64,000 nucleotides of DNA. Source: Lottia gigantea (Eukaryota > Mollusca > Gastropoda > Lottiidae). The position numbers and the translations under genes are program-made. The stretch lies in the NCBI RefSeq assembly GCF_000327385.1, contig NW_008710049.1:1354525-1418524 (forward strand), written 5' to 3'. Below, piece after piece: positions 13,231-28,200 of this stretch; within the stretch, counting starts at the first letter, position 1; the number at the start of each line of letters is the position of its first letter. The notes below the pieces were generated by a model. The model did no database searches, was not told the origin of the DNA, and worked only from the letters and a program-made list of their open reading frames with translations.

Positions 13231-16200
13231 ATGACAAGTGGAAGTCGATATTCTCGAAGTAATATCCCTCTAGAGGAAATCAAGTCAGTGTAAGTAGATA
13301 TTTATCAATCATTGGAAACATGGTCTTTATATGACTATATGATTAAATACGATTTTTGAATCACTGCCTCAAAATTTATATTATATGTTTTACTTAGTAT
13401 CACATGGTCACTGTCAAGTTTACTTCTTTTCATTACAATAGACCTATCTGAATTTAAGCTTACATTAATTCCATAAGCATCTACTCTGAGTATCAACATG
13501 TTTCATGTTCTGTTTCTATTTTTGATGTATTGAGCACTATTTTAACAGTGAAAATACTAATGACTGTTGTGGTAGAATGAGAGCACTGTAAAGCCTAGTT
13601 ATAACTTTAATTCCACATTCATAATATGTTGCAAAAGACCCCATAAATGAACCAGATAGATTTAGTTTTCTTGGATATTATTGCAGTTATCTCCCCTCAA
13701 GTGATGTGTATATTTACAATTTCATAACTGTTTCAACCTAGTAATCAGATAATGCAGTCATTGTATCATAGAATTAACAATGCGTACTTGTTTAGAACAA
13801 GAAAAGTTTGAATTATGCCAGTTAATCTTGGGATATCTTATCTTAGAAATGCATTGAGGTGTAAAATAATTGACAATAGAGATCATTCAAACTGTGTAAT
13901 AAATTAAAATTTCACACTAAAACTAACAATAGACTGTAGGCCCTACAGTGTAGGGTAACAACTGAACCTAGTAATTATAGTAATATCAGAATACTGTAGC
14001 TGGTATTGTATTTCTCTTTTAATTCAAACTGCCTTGACATGCATTTCAACTCACCTGTGTGTAAAGCAGAATAGAACTGGACTAGGGACTAGCTCATATT
14101 TGTAAATTTGTAAAAGTTCTCAATTTGGCACATTTACCAGACGTATTGTGAAAACAAAACGAAAAGATATTCAATCATGAATTTCCTAATCCGTACATTG
14201 ACATATTAATTGTTCTGATCAATGACCAGCCAGAGTTGCATTTTCAGTGTTTCAAAGAAATGGATGTAAAATACTTAGAGAAAATACTTGAAGTCTTGAA
14301 TTCATTTGTCTTATATTGTATTGTATATTGTTGGTACCATTCATAAAATCATTGTTGAAATAAGACAGGGTAGCATTCTTTAATATATATAGATATCAAA
14401 CAATAGTATTATCTGTTAAACAAACACTGACCTCACTATGTATTATTATTATCATTTTAATCCCAAATAATTAAATCACAATATTCATTATTAGTTTACT
14501 ACTGTCTGTCAGCTTATATCTCTATTTCTTACTCTGAATATCTTAGTTTCTCTACTTTATTATGAGACATTCGTATAAGTTTTTTGTTTTACAATGTGTG
14601 TATATTGCAAGTTTATTGCATTTGTTAAAAATTTATGGTTGATTGAAGAGTTATCTATTCTAATTGTTATATATGTTTTTTTTAAATTTTATGTGAAGTG
14701 AGTTATTATAATAATTAGAGCCGTGCCATGTAGAAAATGTTAAAACTCATAATCATACACTTTGAAATCATATGGAGATTGTAATGAGTCTTTTAAGACC
14801 AATATTTGCCCTGACAAATATCCTGGTTTGAATCAGAATATCATTAATAACAGATTTAAAGTTTTAAGGATAATGGAAGATTTGAACAACATGACAAACA
14901 TTTATCATGTCGTCTGCCTTTGTTATTAGTTTGAAATTAATGTTGTCTAATTCATACCAGGATTAAGAATTTGAATGGATTTGAAAAGTCAATATTGACT
15001 GTGATATTCTAGACTAATACAGTAGTGATTTTAATATAAATGATAAACTCTCCATATTAAATTAAACTATAACTTTATCATAAAAGTATTGACAAGTGTA
15101 TGTTGTTATGTAGATATGGTTGTATTTGAAATTAAAGTATTGAAGATTTTTAATAGACTATGATAAGCCTTGATAAGTGAAAACAATTTCCGATTATTTA
15201 GAATTGAAATGTGATCTTTGAATACAGATAAAATATTTTTGATGTATTTATCATAATTATTATTAAATATGTAATGTTTGTAAATGTGTTCAAATCACAC
15301 CCTGATCTAAGTAAAATTTACACTTAGACTACCATGAGGTTAAATTATTACAATATATCTAATTTTAAGGTTTTCAATAATACATGCAATAAGTCCATAT
15401 TAAAAAATAAAAGTCAAATATAGTGTTAAAATATTTAAAATTGCAATCAGCTTTCCAGATTACACAAAGAATGCCTTATCATTCACCACACAATTGAAAT
15501 TTATTTTCCTACACCCAGATCTATGTGTGAATTACAAAACTAAAAACAACACAACCGAATATAACATCATATTAAAAAGAAATCGAGTAATTTGAGATAA
15601 AAGATTAAAAAAAAAACGTTTGATCTCTCGAGATTATCTATTTAACTTTTGAACTGTTTTAAAAACAATTTTTAATTTTTTAAATGTGATATAAATAATA
15701 TGATAAGAGATTACGAAAGTTTTAAATTATTACTTGTGTTTGAAGTACTTGTTGAAGAGAGTTAAATATAGGTGCTGTATAAATGTTGGATTTTATCTTT
15801 CACTTCCTTTTTGAGGCTGACTTTTGAGATGCAATGATGTGCAAAACATTCTTAAATTAATTTTTTTTTGGCTTTGTGTAAAGCAAAGACTGAACACAAA
15901 CATATTAAGTGTACAAAGTTTAAGACTTTATAAATTTTATGCTGTATTAAATATGTTGGATTTTAAGTGAAGTGAAGGCTGCTTTTGAAATGTGAAGTAT
16001 ATATAACACCAGATACAATGTGCAAAGCAAAACTATGTGACTTAACTTTTTGCTTTTTCTTGTTTTGATAACTTTTTATTCTACTGGCATTAAAATGATC
16101 AATTTGGAAGTTGTTGGAAGTAGACCACAAAATCTTTTGCAAAAAGGAAATATTTCTTTCACTGAGAAGTCTGTTCCTATTAAAAAGAGATTTATTTTTA

Positions 16201-19200
16201 CTACAAGGTAAGTAATCCATGAATTATTACATTTTATTGAAGATCAATGTTTTTTTACACAGAAGAATTTCATCAGCACCCATGTCCATTTATTGGCCTA
16301 TAAATTACTATAAACCTGGCATGTACATCTAAAATTATTAAATGAAATTGTTAATAAACAGATTATTGTCCATGTTTACACTGATATCTTATGGTATTCT
16401 GAAGTGATCATATCTTGGTCTGGTATCTTATAGTTTTTACCAACAATTGTCATAGTAAATAAATTTCAACTATATCATTTGCAAGTCAAAATATAAGAAG
16501 CACATGTGCATTTGAATGTATTCAAAAGAAATTACTTAAGTTTGCATTTACATTTGTAGTGATAATTGGTGATATAATCAAGAAGCTTATTTATGAAAAA
16601 AAATTAAATTGAATAAAAAAAAAACCTAACCTTTTATTGAGTCATGTAAGACGCCCAAAGATTTGTTAAGTGAAACATGCTTTTAACTAATTTAAATATG
16701 CCTGAACAAATACTGAAAATTACAGAAATCAATTTTCAGTTAAGTGTATTTTTTCTACAGAACGTCTTTTTCTATTATTGACAACAGGCAAAACACTGAG
16801 AAAATATTTATTTGTTACTATGCCAACATGTAATGTGCGTGTTGTAAAGTTTGGTTGATCATGCAATATAGAGTAAAGGATGCTACCAAGTCATGTGATT
16901 GATTATGAAAACAGACATGCCTTCTCCATTGAAATCACTTAATTAGATATCAGTGAAGGAATAAAACTTCATAATACATACATGTTTTATCCATAATATT
17001 CATTTGACCAGATAGCATTGTGTCTATTAGTAGTAGGTAGCTATTCACACCAATACAAAAACATGTTACTGAAATTCTAAAAGATAAGCAGACAATAGTA
17101 ATAAAAAAATATCTCCAGCAAAAATAGAAACATACCACAGTGTCACATTAGAAACTGTTTTAAAAATTTTTAATTGCTTGCTTTAGTAAACATTCCAAAA
17201 AAGGTATCTTCAATGCCAGTATTATTCTTTTCAATGCCTGGATTAATAAAAACAATGCCAGGTCTCCAGACTTACTGTGTATCTGAATAATTTATGTAAG
17301 CTTATTACATGTTATAATCTGTCAAGCTAAGAAGAGAAATGATTTCAGAACTCAGGAGACTTGAAGTGGCTTTGACGATTATCTGATGATAGAAACATTA
17401 TCAACTCAATATATTGGAAATTCTCTACATCTCTGGAGTCATCCTTCTGCAGCCAAGCAATATTTCTTAATGGAAGAAAGCAACAACTATATTTTACAAC
17501 TAAGGTTAACAAGGGTCCTTTCTACCATCTGGTTCTTGGAAAATCCTCTTGGCCTTGATCTTTCACGGTTTGTCAGTACCCATTTACAGCTGGGTCGAGT
17601 GAGGATAACTTAGTCAAGGTCATTGGTATCCCACACCTGTAGAGAATTGAACCCACAGTCATTTGCTTGACGTAACCATTCAATTGGCATCATGACTGTA
17701 AAGAACTAACACTCTAACTGACTGTTACATACAAGGGAATATTCAGATTTTCTTGTATGTTAAAAATCTTAAGATAATTGGAAATGAAGAAGACAAATTA
17801 TAAATATTTGGTTGTGTCTAAAAGATTTGTTGCTCTGCAAGCCTATTATCTGAGTAACGGTTAGAAATTTCATTAGCTCAATAAACTTTAGTAACAATGT
17901 AATCTACATTTAATTCATTAGCCCAGCAAATCGGACCCTACCCAGTTCTTCAGATATGGTATACGGATGTGATATTATTATGGATAGGGCCAGACATCGA
18001 ATGTCACTTTAATGGGAATTGAACTAGACCCATTTTTGGATGGCTAGTTTTGTGAATTTTTACCATAACAAAAGCCAAATTTGTTGTAACTTTTAGTATT
18101 TATAAAAGTACCAGATATTCTTGACGTACCTATACCCCATAATCTATAAAAGTAGACTAATAAGATGTAAGACAGCTTATTGCAAACTTTTTTTGATATC
18201 TTTACTTCATGATAAAGGTATTGTAAAGAGGATTTCTAGATTTTTATGCTTATCTGGTACACTGATAGCATTAATTTGCACCATTCCAATTTTCAATCAG
18301 ACATCTGTGGTTCCTGCAATTCCATTAAAACTAAGTGTTTTATGACGTCACCCCCTCAAAATTTGGTTGCAACATATAAGACCTTTGTGGGCTGATGTCA
18401 TAAAACACTTAGTTTTAGTTGAATTGCAAGAACCACAGACATCTGAATGAAAATTCGAATGACGCAAATTGATGCTATCATTGTCCCCGATACACATACA
18501 AAATTTTACAATCCTTTTAAGTAAGATTATCGTTACTTGAGTCATTAACAGAGAAACGTAACAAATTATAACTTTATAGTTGATTTGAAAAATCGGTTAA
18601 CAGTGTCACTAAAGCACTCAAATTTAACAGATATCTACGAACAAAATATTGATTGGAAACCAAAACAACTCCCCCTAAAATTAATATATATTGACACAAG
18701 TTGACCATGTTTGATTTGTACTGAGTATTAAAACTGACCTTTCTACTGTCAATATTGGTGTTAAAACAAACATGACCATTTTAATAATGATGATATGAAA
18801 TTCATGTAGCTACCTGATACATATATATGGACAGTGGTCATTGTGCTGACTGATTATGCTAAAAATATATTATTTGTTAAAACATATTAAACATTAACGA
18901 TATATTGATCTTGATGTCCCTTCTAGTTCTTAATTTAATAAAAAAAAAATTGGATGAGAAGTTTAGGAAAAGTATGTAAGCTTATCAAGACAGATCATCC
19001 AACAATCCTTTTATGCACATTGACAAGATCCACAGAAGTAATGAATAATAAACAAAAATTCCACGTTAACAATCTTGAGAAAATAAAGTTAAGAATATTG
19101 TATATAATAGTTCAATCACCTTATTGTTTAAATATTTGATTAATTTTCTCTTTAAATTGTTATGATAAATTATTAATTAATTATCAGAGATGTTGAGGGT

Positions 19201-22200
19201 TAACGCAGGTCATAGGTTTAGTTTTCTATGGTAAAAACCTGTTTCATTATCTTGCATGAATTGTAGCTTTGTCATCTCACCTAACCTAATTGCATGTAAT
19301 TTGGTGATCCTGATAAAAACACTCTAGCCAGCACTTATCCGTGCTGCTTTTTTACTGATTATTTGGGTATGTGTAGGGTTCAAACTAGCTCACCTTGCAT
19401 TAACATGTTCATGGTCCTAAATGCATTTTAACAAAAAAGAAAAGGATGCACTTGAATGAATAACATTGCTGTTTTATGCAATATTACCATCCTGTCTTTC
19501 ATTTGTCTTATCAGGAAGCATGCCAAGACTGACATAAAACAAGCTATTGAATGTCTTTTTGTTGGTCAACATTTAATGCTAATCCTAATTGTTAATGACT
19601 TTGACTACAATATGACAAACACATTAAAGGATTCACCCCAGGCCCTTTTGTGCAGAAACAGTTCGACACTGGCTGAATTTTCTCAAACATAATATCAATA
19701 TCAACAGTGACATCTTTCTTATGTCAATGTACCAAGATATGCAAATAAATCCATATCATCTTTATATTATATCATGTGTAAAAGAAATGTAGAAAGACAT
19801 TTCTTTTGTGGTTCAGTATGCAAAGCAGAATTTCAGATTCATAAAGACCAAAGTAAGATTTTTTTTTTTTATTTATGTAAACCTGAAAGCAGGCCCAACT
19901 TGATTTTTAATTCCAGTCTTTCTTAACACCAAAAATTTCATTCTATTGTGAGAATCTGAAATCATCTATGACCTTTAAAGAAATAAAATGGTCTTAGAAT
20001 CAGCTTGACAGTCTTCACCAATAGAAACAAAGAAAGTATTTAGTGGAAGTAGAAAATAGAAAAAGTCTGTCTTATCAATAACTCTAACAAATATTGACAC
20101 AAGGTAGCTTAGAGATGATGAATAAGGTATAGTTTGATTGGTTGTTGAATTATCTTGTCTATTCTGCCAGTCTGACGATACACCTGATCAAATCTATACA
20201 ATACTTACTGTCATGTTATACTACCTGTATTTTACCTGTTGGACTAAATGATGTTAATTATAACTGGACAATAACTACCTGGAATTTATACACTAGTTTA
20301 TTAATGTACTATATTATCATTTCAATTTCAATCAAGTGCAAATTATTTCATTTAGTGCAAGTTTTAGAAATATTTTTATTTGAGAAAAGTCCTTTTAAAG
20401 GAATAAGTTGCGATTGAGGATATTTATTTATCAATATTTCCAATTTAGTTCAAGTTTAGAGTGTTTTCTATTCATTTGGGAAATATAATTATAAAGTAAC
20501 TGAGTGTATTTTGTTTACTTGTGCCTAATTTAAAAAATTGGAAAATTGCTTCTTGTGAGAATATAACTATAAATTGAAAAATATTTATATTAAATATTCC
20601 ATTCCAAGATTTCTTACAGAAAGCATGATATAGTGATGTAATGTGACGTCAGTGATAGTAAACGTTGCTGATATAAAATAACCAGTGAATAATTAATGTG
20701 ATTGAACCACCCAGAGATAATCAATGAATCTATTTGATGCCAGACTTGTCAACATTCTAATTGTTTTACGCGTGGAGAAGAGAGATGTTATTTCTTGACT
20801 TAACTCAGGATCATTCATACAGAATTTTGCTCATTTTGGACTTGAAATTAGGTTTGATTTGTGATTTAAGCATGTAAGAGTTTAGCTTGATATCGTTAAT
20901 AGTTTTTCATTGATTCAGTGAAATAAGAATTGGGATATAGCTATGTTTTTGAAAAGCAATAAGAGTGTGATGTAATATTGCAGGAAGGATTTAATTCTAT
21001 ACATTAGAGTATTATAAGACAACACTAGATATTTAATTCAGGGGCAGATAGTGTATCTGAGACAATAACTTTTAGAAAATTTGTAACGAAACATATTGAT
21101 GGATATTACTGATTTATATTAGAAAAGATTCTAGCGTAAGGAACCGATCATTGAGATGATAAATGGACATTGTTTGATGAGATATTGACCAAATCAGATT
21201 ATACAGAGGATGAAGATAAATGTCAGGTATTAATTATTATCCTATAGGTATGATGAGTATGATTAATTATTCAGTGACAGGTATGATTAGATGTGGAATT
21301 GTTCACCATCAGAGTAGAGTTATGAAATGCTGATAATGTTCAATGATTATTATCAAGGAAGCCATGATGGAAAGCTGATTCGATAAGTTAACGAATATTT
21401 TGCTACGTGGATTTTTCTCTGGTTTGTTACCTCTTACATGAAGGAAAAAATAAATGGAATTTATACCAGATTGCCTTGGGATTAAGAAGACTTGTGAAAA
21501 TATCTTGAATTGATATGGAAAGTATTGAATCAATGAAAGCAACATCTTCATATTTCATTGTACAGGCTGGTAAAACATTTGAATAATTTGTATTACACTG
21601 TGCATGGAATGTGAAAAACTTTTCAACAATTTACATCATAACCTGTGATAATGGTATACTCTTCATCAATTTGACGTTTTAACTCAATTGCTTTCATCTG
21701 AATTTTACAGCCTATATCAGTTTACACTTGTAATTTACCTTTTCTCAGGATTCTATTTGTGCAATTTTCACACAATGGTGGATAAACAATTACCTCAATA
21801 GGCCTATATGCAGCAATTTTTATGAACAGCTTTTACAAAAACTTTAATATTGGGCAGCAAAATGATCGATATTTCTATTTCTTCATATTCAATATTTTTA
21901 GTCAAATAGATAGAAAAAGACTTTGAAAATATGTGCCTTTAACTCTACTCTTTTGAATCAAAATAAATGTCCAAAAAATGAAATATGTATAGCTGAAACT
22001 TAGTATTTAGTGTAAATGATACAGAAACAATCAGTGTATGTTCTGATACAGAATGCATCTGAATGCAGTATATGATGTAACTGAATATAGAATTTATCAG
22101 AGGAACATGAGTAATAGTGATATAAAGTTGTTTTAAAATATAGAATCCAAAATTGATAATCTTGCCAAAATGACGTATACTCCTCTTCTGGACTGTGTGG

Positions 22201-25200
22201 ACTTAGTGGAAAACTCTGACACGAGTCAACTAACTTTGGATTGGGTTCGGAAACAACAGGCCTTCTATCAACCTCCCAAAATACATTCTTTCCTGACTCC
22301 CCTTGCTTCCAATCATATCCGGAAACTATCTGGAACATATGTAGCTTCGTATAAACCTGTCACATTTGCTTCCCTGTCTGTAGATAAAGAAGGAACCAAT
22401 GATCAACTTTTTGTTCAAGGGTAAGATTTGACTTTTTTGATATTTGTCAGAAACAATTCTATGTCTTTAATTTAATAAGGGTAGTTGATTTCCCAGTTTC
22501 TATTCTTTTTTACCAGAAATTATTAATGTTATAAAGAGTCAAAGCCTTGAAAATTGAACAGTTTCCATTTTTGATCACTTTTTTTGCCATAAGCTGCATT
22601 TACACTGCCAAAGATCATCTGTGCCAAGTCTGGACTGGCAGAAAAAGGGCAGTGTAAACAGGTAGAGATGGTGTTACAGCTACACAAGAAGAGGTGATCT
22701 GTTTATTTCCTTTCTTTTTATTTTCTATTTTATTTGTATGTAGGGGTTTGTCATAAGATTAGTTGATATAACAAGATATATGTGTATGTATTATAATCTT
22801 CAGTTCATTAAAATTGTCTGATTATTGATTTAGTTTGATTCATTTGTAACAGTTATTTTCAAGGATCAAAGGACTTTAGTGGGTGTGGTTGATTCAGATT
22901 GTTTGAAATGATCTTATTCAAATCAATCGTTACTAGACTCCTGCTATAGTTTGTTTTGGTGATAACATTCTCTGACTTAGTTTCTACTGAAAATGTGGAT
23001 ATTTATAAATAGATTATTATCAAGAAGTTTCTTCTGATTTACACACATCAGATGTGTAAACATCTATGTTACATGGATAACAGTTGACCCTTAGAAAATC
23101 TCTTGGCAAAGGACTTTTCCAAGTAATTTCAAACATATTTATACCCAAGTATGGAATTAAGGTGTTAGGTCAACTAAATATTAAGAAAAAAATCTAAGAT
23201 TAGAACTGTAACATTTTATAACATAATCACACATAAGACATTACAAGATTTCAAGGGAACTAAGCTGGTAGAAAGGATTAATTGAACCCTAATATAGATG
23301 TCTCTTCATTTTAAATAAAAAGTTGGTTGCCAAAATATTACAAAAAAAGACAAGTGTAAAAGCTAGGTAGAATATTTTATGAATGTCTATGTTAAAGTAT
23401 CATACTGTTGAGATGTGATTTATGAGTTATAGAAAATAATGTTTCGGGATAGATTGTGTTTGGTAAATAGCGATTATCTTTCCTTGTCTTGTAAATCTTC
23501 CATGAACTAATTTATATAATATCTTGATACTTTAATCTCTACACCCTAAATCTCCTTTATTACCACCTGATAACAAATTGTTTCAATATTTTTGTTAAAA
23601 CAACCATTTTTTTCCAGTTGATTACAATGAAAAGCATTTGTTTACCTCTTTGTGATTGTGCATTTTCACTCAAGTCTTGTCACTGTCTTGTCATTTTAAC
23701 ATATAGCATAATATATTGTCACCGTTTGTTATCAGCCAAGGAAACTTGCCCATGTATGCCAAATTGTTAACCATGCAGCAGGATATGATTTTACATAGGA
23801 TAGTCAGTTTGTGATAGTGCCTCTTTAAAGAGTAAGGATAAGTCTTAGTATGTAGGATTACCATAAGATAATCTATAGCCAGGTATTAACGGAAGATTAA
23901 CAGTTAACAATATGTCCTACTAAATTTGAATACAAAGGTCTTATATTAAATTGCTATGTGGTGTTTTTAATGTGTGAAAGGTGTCCTAATGAGAAGTCGT
24001 TCCTTCCCATTCAGAGAAATTTTTGGAAATAAAAATGATTTTTTGGCACAGGTAAATTATTTTATTTGTCAAGACTAAATCATTGAAACAATCATAGTAA
24101 ATTGTGTGCAAATTGATACATAGTCTTAACAACATTGGATCTGTTTAATAGAATTTTGACAATTCCTGTCAACTATTTTTTCTGGGCACCAAAAAGTTTG
24201 ATATGACTGATAATTGATTTTCTGCGAAAAATTTAAAGTGTTAGTCATTCAATGATCTGCTTTTTACATTATTCTCATTTCTGAACTAACAGATATATGT
24301 ATCAACAGAGGCTAAAAGTCATTCAGGTTCACAATGTTCATTAGAACATATCTAATTACACAGTGGGGCATTTGTGATCAAATCATAGACTTGAATTGAT
24401 GTTATTTCTATTGATGATAATTATTATGATTTCTAAATGCACAGTAGGATGCCCATGTGCAGTTACACCTGAATTCCGGTAATTATATAATTACACTGTA
24501 GGATATTCCTATTACACCTGCCTAACCTAACGAAACCAATTACCTTGTCAGTCGGTCAGGTGACATAATGTTTCTGTTAGGACTTGTTCTGCATCATGCA
24601 AATATTACTCTCTGAAACTAGTTCGAATTTTAGACCTCAGTTTTGGATTCTTGCTGCTTGTGGTGAAACATCAAGCATAGCATTAACTTTTTTCATACAA
24701 TAACTTTTGGTATGATTCAGTTTATGGATTTATTTTGTGGATTATAACATTGTGATATATGTGGAAGGATTTACTTTGTTTGAAAATTAAGTAGACTAAT
24801 CAATGATCAAAGTTTAAAGTGATATTATTTGTTACAGTTTGTTGTGGCCAATGGTCATGGGTAAGAGATCAAAGTTAGGTCAATTAACATGTAATTAACA
24901 ATTTACTATGAAGTATGAAACAACTGACAGTTATACTGATGATCAGAGGATGTTTATAACAGTTATCATATATAATACTTGTTACTGTGATCTATAGGAA
25001 TTCTGCTTCAAGACATAATGTCATAAGAGATAGCAAAATGTTTATCTTGTGTCTCTATGGAACAAACGTGTGTTGATATGACCATATTTTTTTTCTTTTG
25101 AGTTATAGTTTGTATCTAGAATATGAAACAATAATGGATTTATTTATTTAAAAGGAAAATCCAGAGTAAAGACTGCTATCAATTGAAATTTTGAAACCGA

Positions 25201-28200
25201 TGACATTAAGGATAGTGCACATTTTGTTCTGGATTTTGATGTAGTTGTGTTGATAAAAAGCATCTGCAATGTTACTTTAGTGTAGTTGTACAATTTCAAT
25301 TGATCACAGGAACTCATTGAAAAAATGTTGATGCAGCCAATTTCATGGCCTGTTGCAAGATATTTAGAACTAGATTCAGTGAAGGAACCAGGATCTGTGA
25401 CAGATTATTTGAACAATTACAAAGATGGTTTGGAATCTGTATCACTAGCACACCTGTCTGTTCCTGTTAGGTTTACCTTACCTCCAATTATCTGTATCAG
25501 TGCTCAAATACATGACAGGTTTGTAATAATTTTAGCTTTTACAGTTTTTAGCTTCCAGATCCAGACTACTGATATCATGTTTTTATAATTAGTTTTCATG
25601 AAGACAACTTTCTTCATCACACACACTTTATGATATTCATCTTTAAATATTAGCCCACTGAAGAGTACAAAGAAAATTTCATTCGTTTGTGGTCATTACC
25701 AAAACCATCTCAGAAACCTAAACTGTAAAAGGTTCAGGTTATTGAACTTCTATGTTACAACCAGCAGATAATATGATATACGACTTGAAAATCAAGACAG
25801 AATTCTATTTTAGTCTACAAGACTGATAAGATTTCTATTTCTGATTCTTACTTTTCACAGTTTATCATACAAATCAATAATTGTTATCAATAAAATACAA
25901 AGGGTCAATTTCCTTTCTGTGTGTTATGTTTTGTTTCTTATTTTATGAAATTGAATTCAAATCACTTAAAATTTACTAGTAATAATATCAAATCGAAATT
26001 GTTACCCCCCATGATATATAAAACATATCATTTAAGGGATTCAAGAGAGGTTTTTGAACCTTTACACCATTCTGGTTTCCGTCAGTTTTTACTGTAGTTC
26101 CTAAACTTCCAGAAAGACTTGGACTATATTTGTCCACTTTAGTACCACTTTATGACCATTAGTAAAAAGATACATGAAGCATTCTGTTCCTCCCTCGCTG
26201 CTGCTAGTATTTATGTTGTTAAGGTGTTAAAGAAGGAATAGTGATAATAACTGGCAATTGATCATTGTCATGTTTTTCTGTAATCATCCTACAGTACCTC
26301 TATAGTTTTGAGTATCTCTTTAAGATTTCTTCTAGATGCAGTGGACTAATTCATGATAATGGAATATGTAAAATAGAAACCCTTATATTTCAGAATATGC
26401 ATAATTTTAAGACCATTTTCTGCAGAAGCAGGAACAAAATAAACCCCTTTTACATTGTCAATGGATGAACTGAGTGTACAGTTAACAAATCAGCCCATCT
26501 TGAGTTGGTGGTCAGGGAATTTTTCTCAAAATAGATTGTTATAAATGACAACCATTCTGAGAAAGAAGTCAGCAAGTCATATTAGGCCGAAGTTTAAAAA
26601 TTGTTGGTATTGTGTTTATATTTGGGTTACTTGTCAATTTCAGGAAAGGTTTTCAATCTACGAAATCCACATATGATGATGTCACTTCCTGTAAACCTTT
26701 ACTACAGAGTGTAGGTTTACACCATTCATTTAGGTAAGTTTGGAAATAACAATCTTGACCAAACATTGAAAACCACAAACTTGATCTACCCTTGGAAACC
26801 TCAGACATTGGAAATTAACACTTATACCTCAAACTTGACCTAACATTGGAAACTCAAACTTGACCTAACATTAGAAACTTCATACTTGACCTAACATTGG
26901 AAAGTAACATTGGAAACCTCAAACTAGACCTAACATTGGAAACCTCAAACTTGACCTAACATTGGAAACTAACATTGGAAACCTCAAATTTGACCTAACA
27001 TTGGAAACTAACATTGGAAACCTCAATCTTGACCTAACATTGGAAACCTCAATCTTGACATGACAATGGAAACCTCAAATTTGACCAAACATTCAAACCA
27101 AAAACTTGACCTATACTTTTTCTACTGTATTGCTTATTGTTTTCTGATAATATTTGCATCAAAAGAGTTGAAGTAGACATTGGTCATGCAATTTAAATTT
27201 TGAGTGACTGAACCATGTTAAAATTTTTTCAGTAGCTCTAGTGGTCGCTCTTCTCCTACCTCCTCAGATCATACAGTTACACCTGGATTATCTGGACTAC
27301 ATGGTGGCTGGATAACTGGGAATTCAACAGAACGAAGCAGTCTTGGTTCATCTTACTCACTTGATGTAAGTATTGCATATCAATAATGCTTTGTTGCTAA
27401 CCCATAGTAATGAAAACAATAACACTTGTCTGAGGCTCCAAACTTATCTGGAAGTATAGACATGAAAATAAATTTTACTTGTCAAACTTCAGTAGGGGGG
27501 TCTAGGCTGAAAGAGGTCAGTTGTCTTGTCTGTAGGTCACACAATGTGAAAGTCTGAGTAACAGGTATCTCAGTGTCTGAGCTGATATAAAACATTTGAA
27601 AGCCATTTTGTTTAATCCAAAAATGTTTCTCACATGTTTTAAGAAAATACTTGTGAACAATCAACTTTGTGACATATTTGGTAATATTACTTTAATCTTT
27701 TTTTTTTCAGGACATAGACCAACAAGCCTCAAATACAGTAACAAAACATTTTGAAAATATCAAATCAGTTTTATTTGAGGGAGAGAATTCACTTCCTTCA
27801 TCAGCCAATACATCTCAGGTGTCTAGATCATCTCAATCATCAACTATACGAGAATGTCAGGAATGGAGATCACAATTTCATCATCTCAGGTTTGTATTCT
27901 TAGTTGTTAATTGGAACTAGATATTCTAAAAGAAATTCAGAAATTTTTGGTAATGTGGGCCAAAAGTTCATTGAAAAAGCACAATTTTTGAAGACAATAT
28001 AAAGTGAATTTTCATCTTGATTTGGTTGTCCTTAATGCTGTATTTATTGAATAGATGTTTGAAATGACTGTGATACTATGTGAAAGATGATATAGGCATG
28101 GTCAAATTCTTTATATGAATATAATATTGTTTAAATCATGTACAAAAACATAGAAAATGATAAGTGACAGATCTCCAAGACTAGATAGATAGTTATAACT

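Noticed and set aside
22587-22660. Short inverted pair (tttacactgcc / ggcagtgtaaa)
   Set aside because: The 11-base arms are too short to call an element without other copies or a target duplication.
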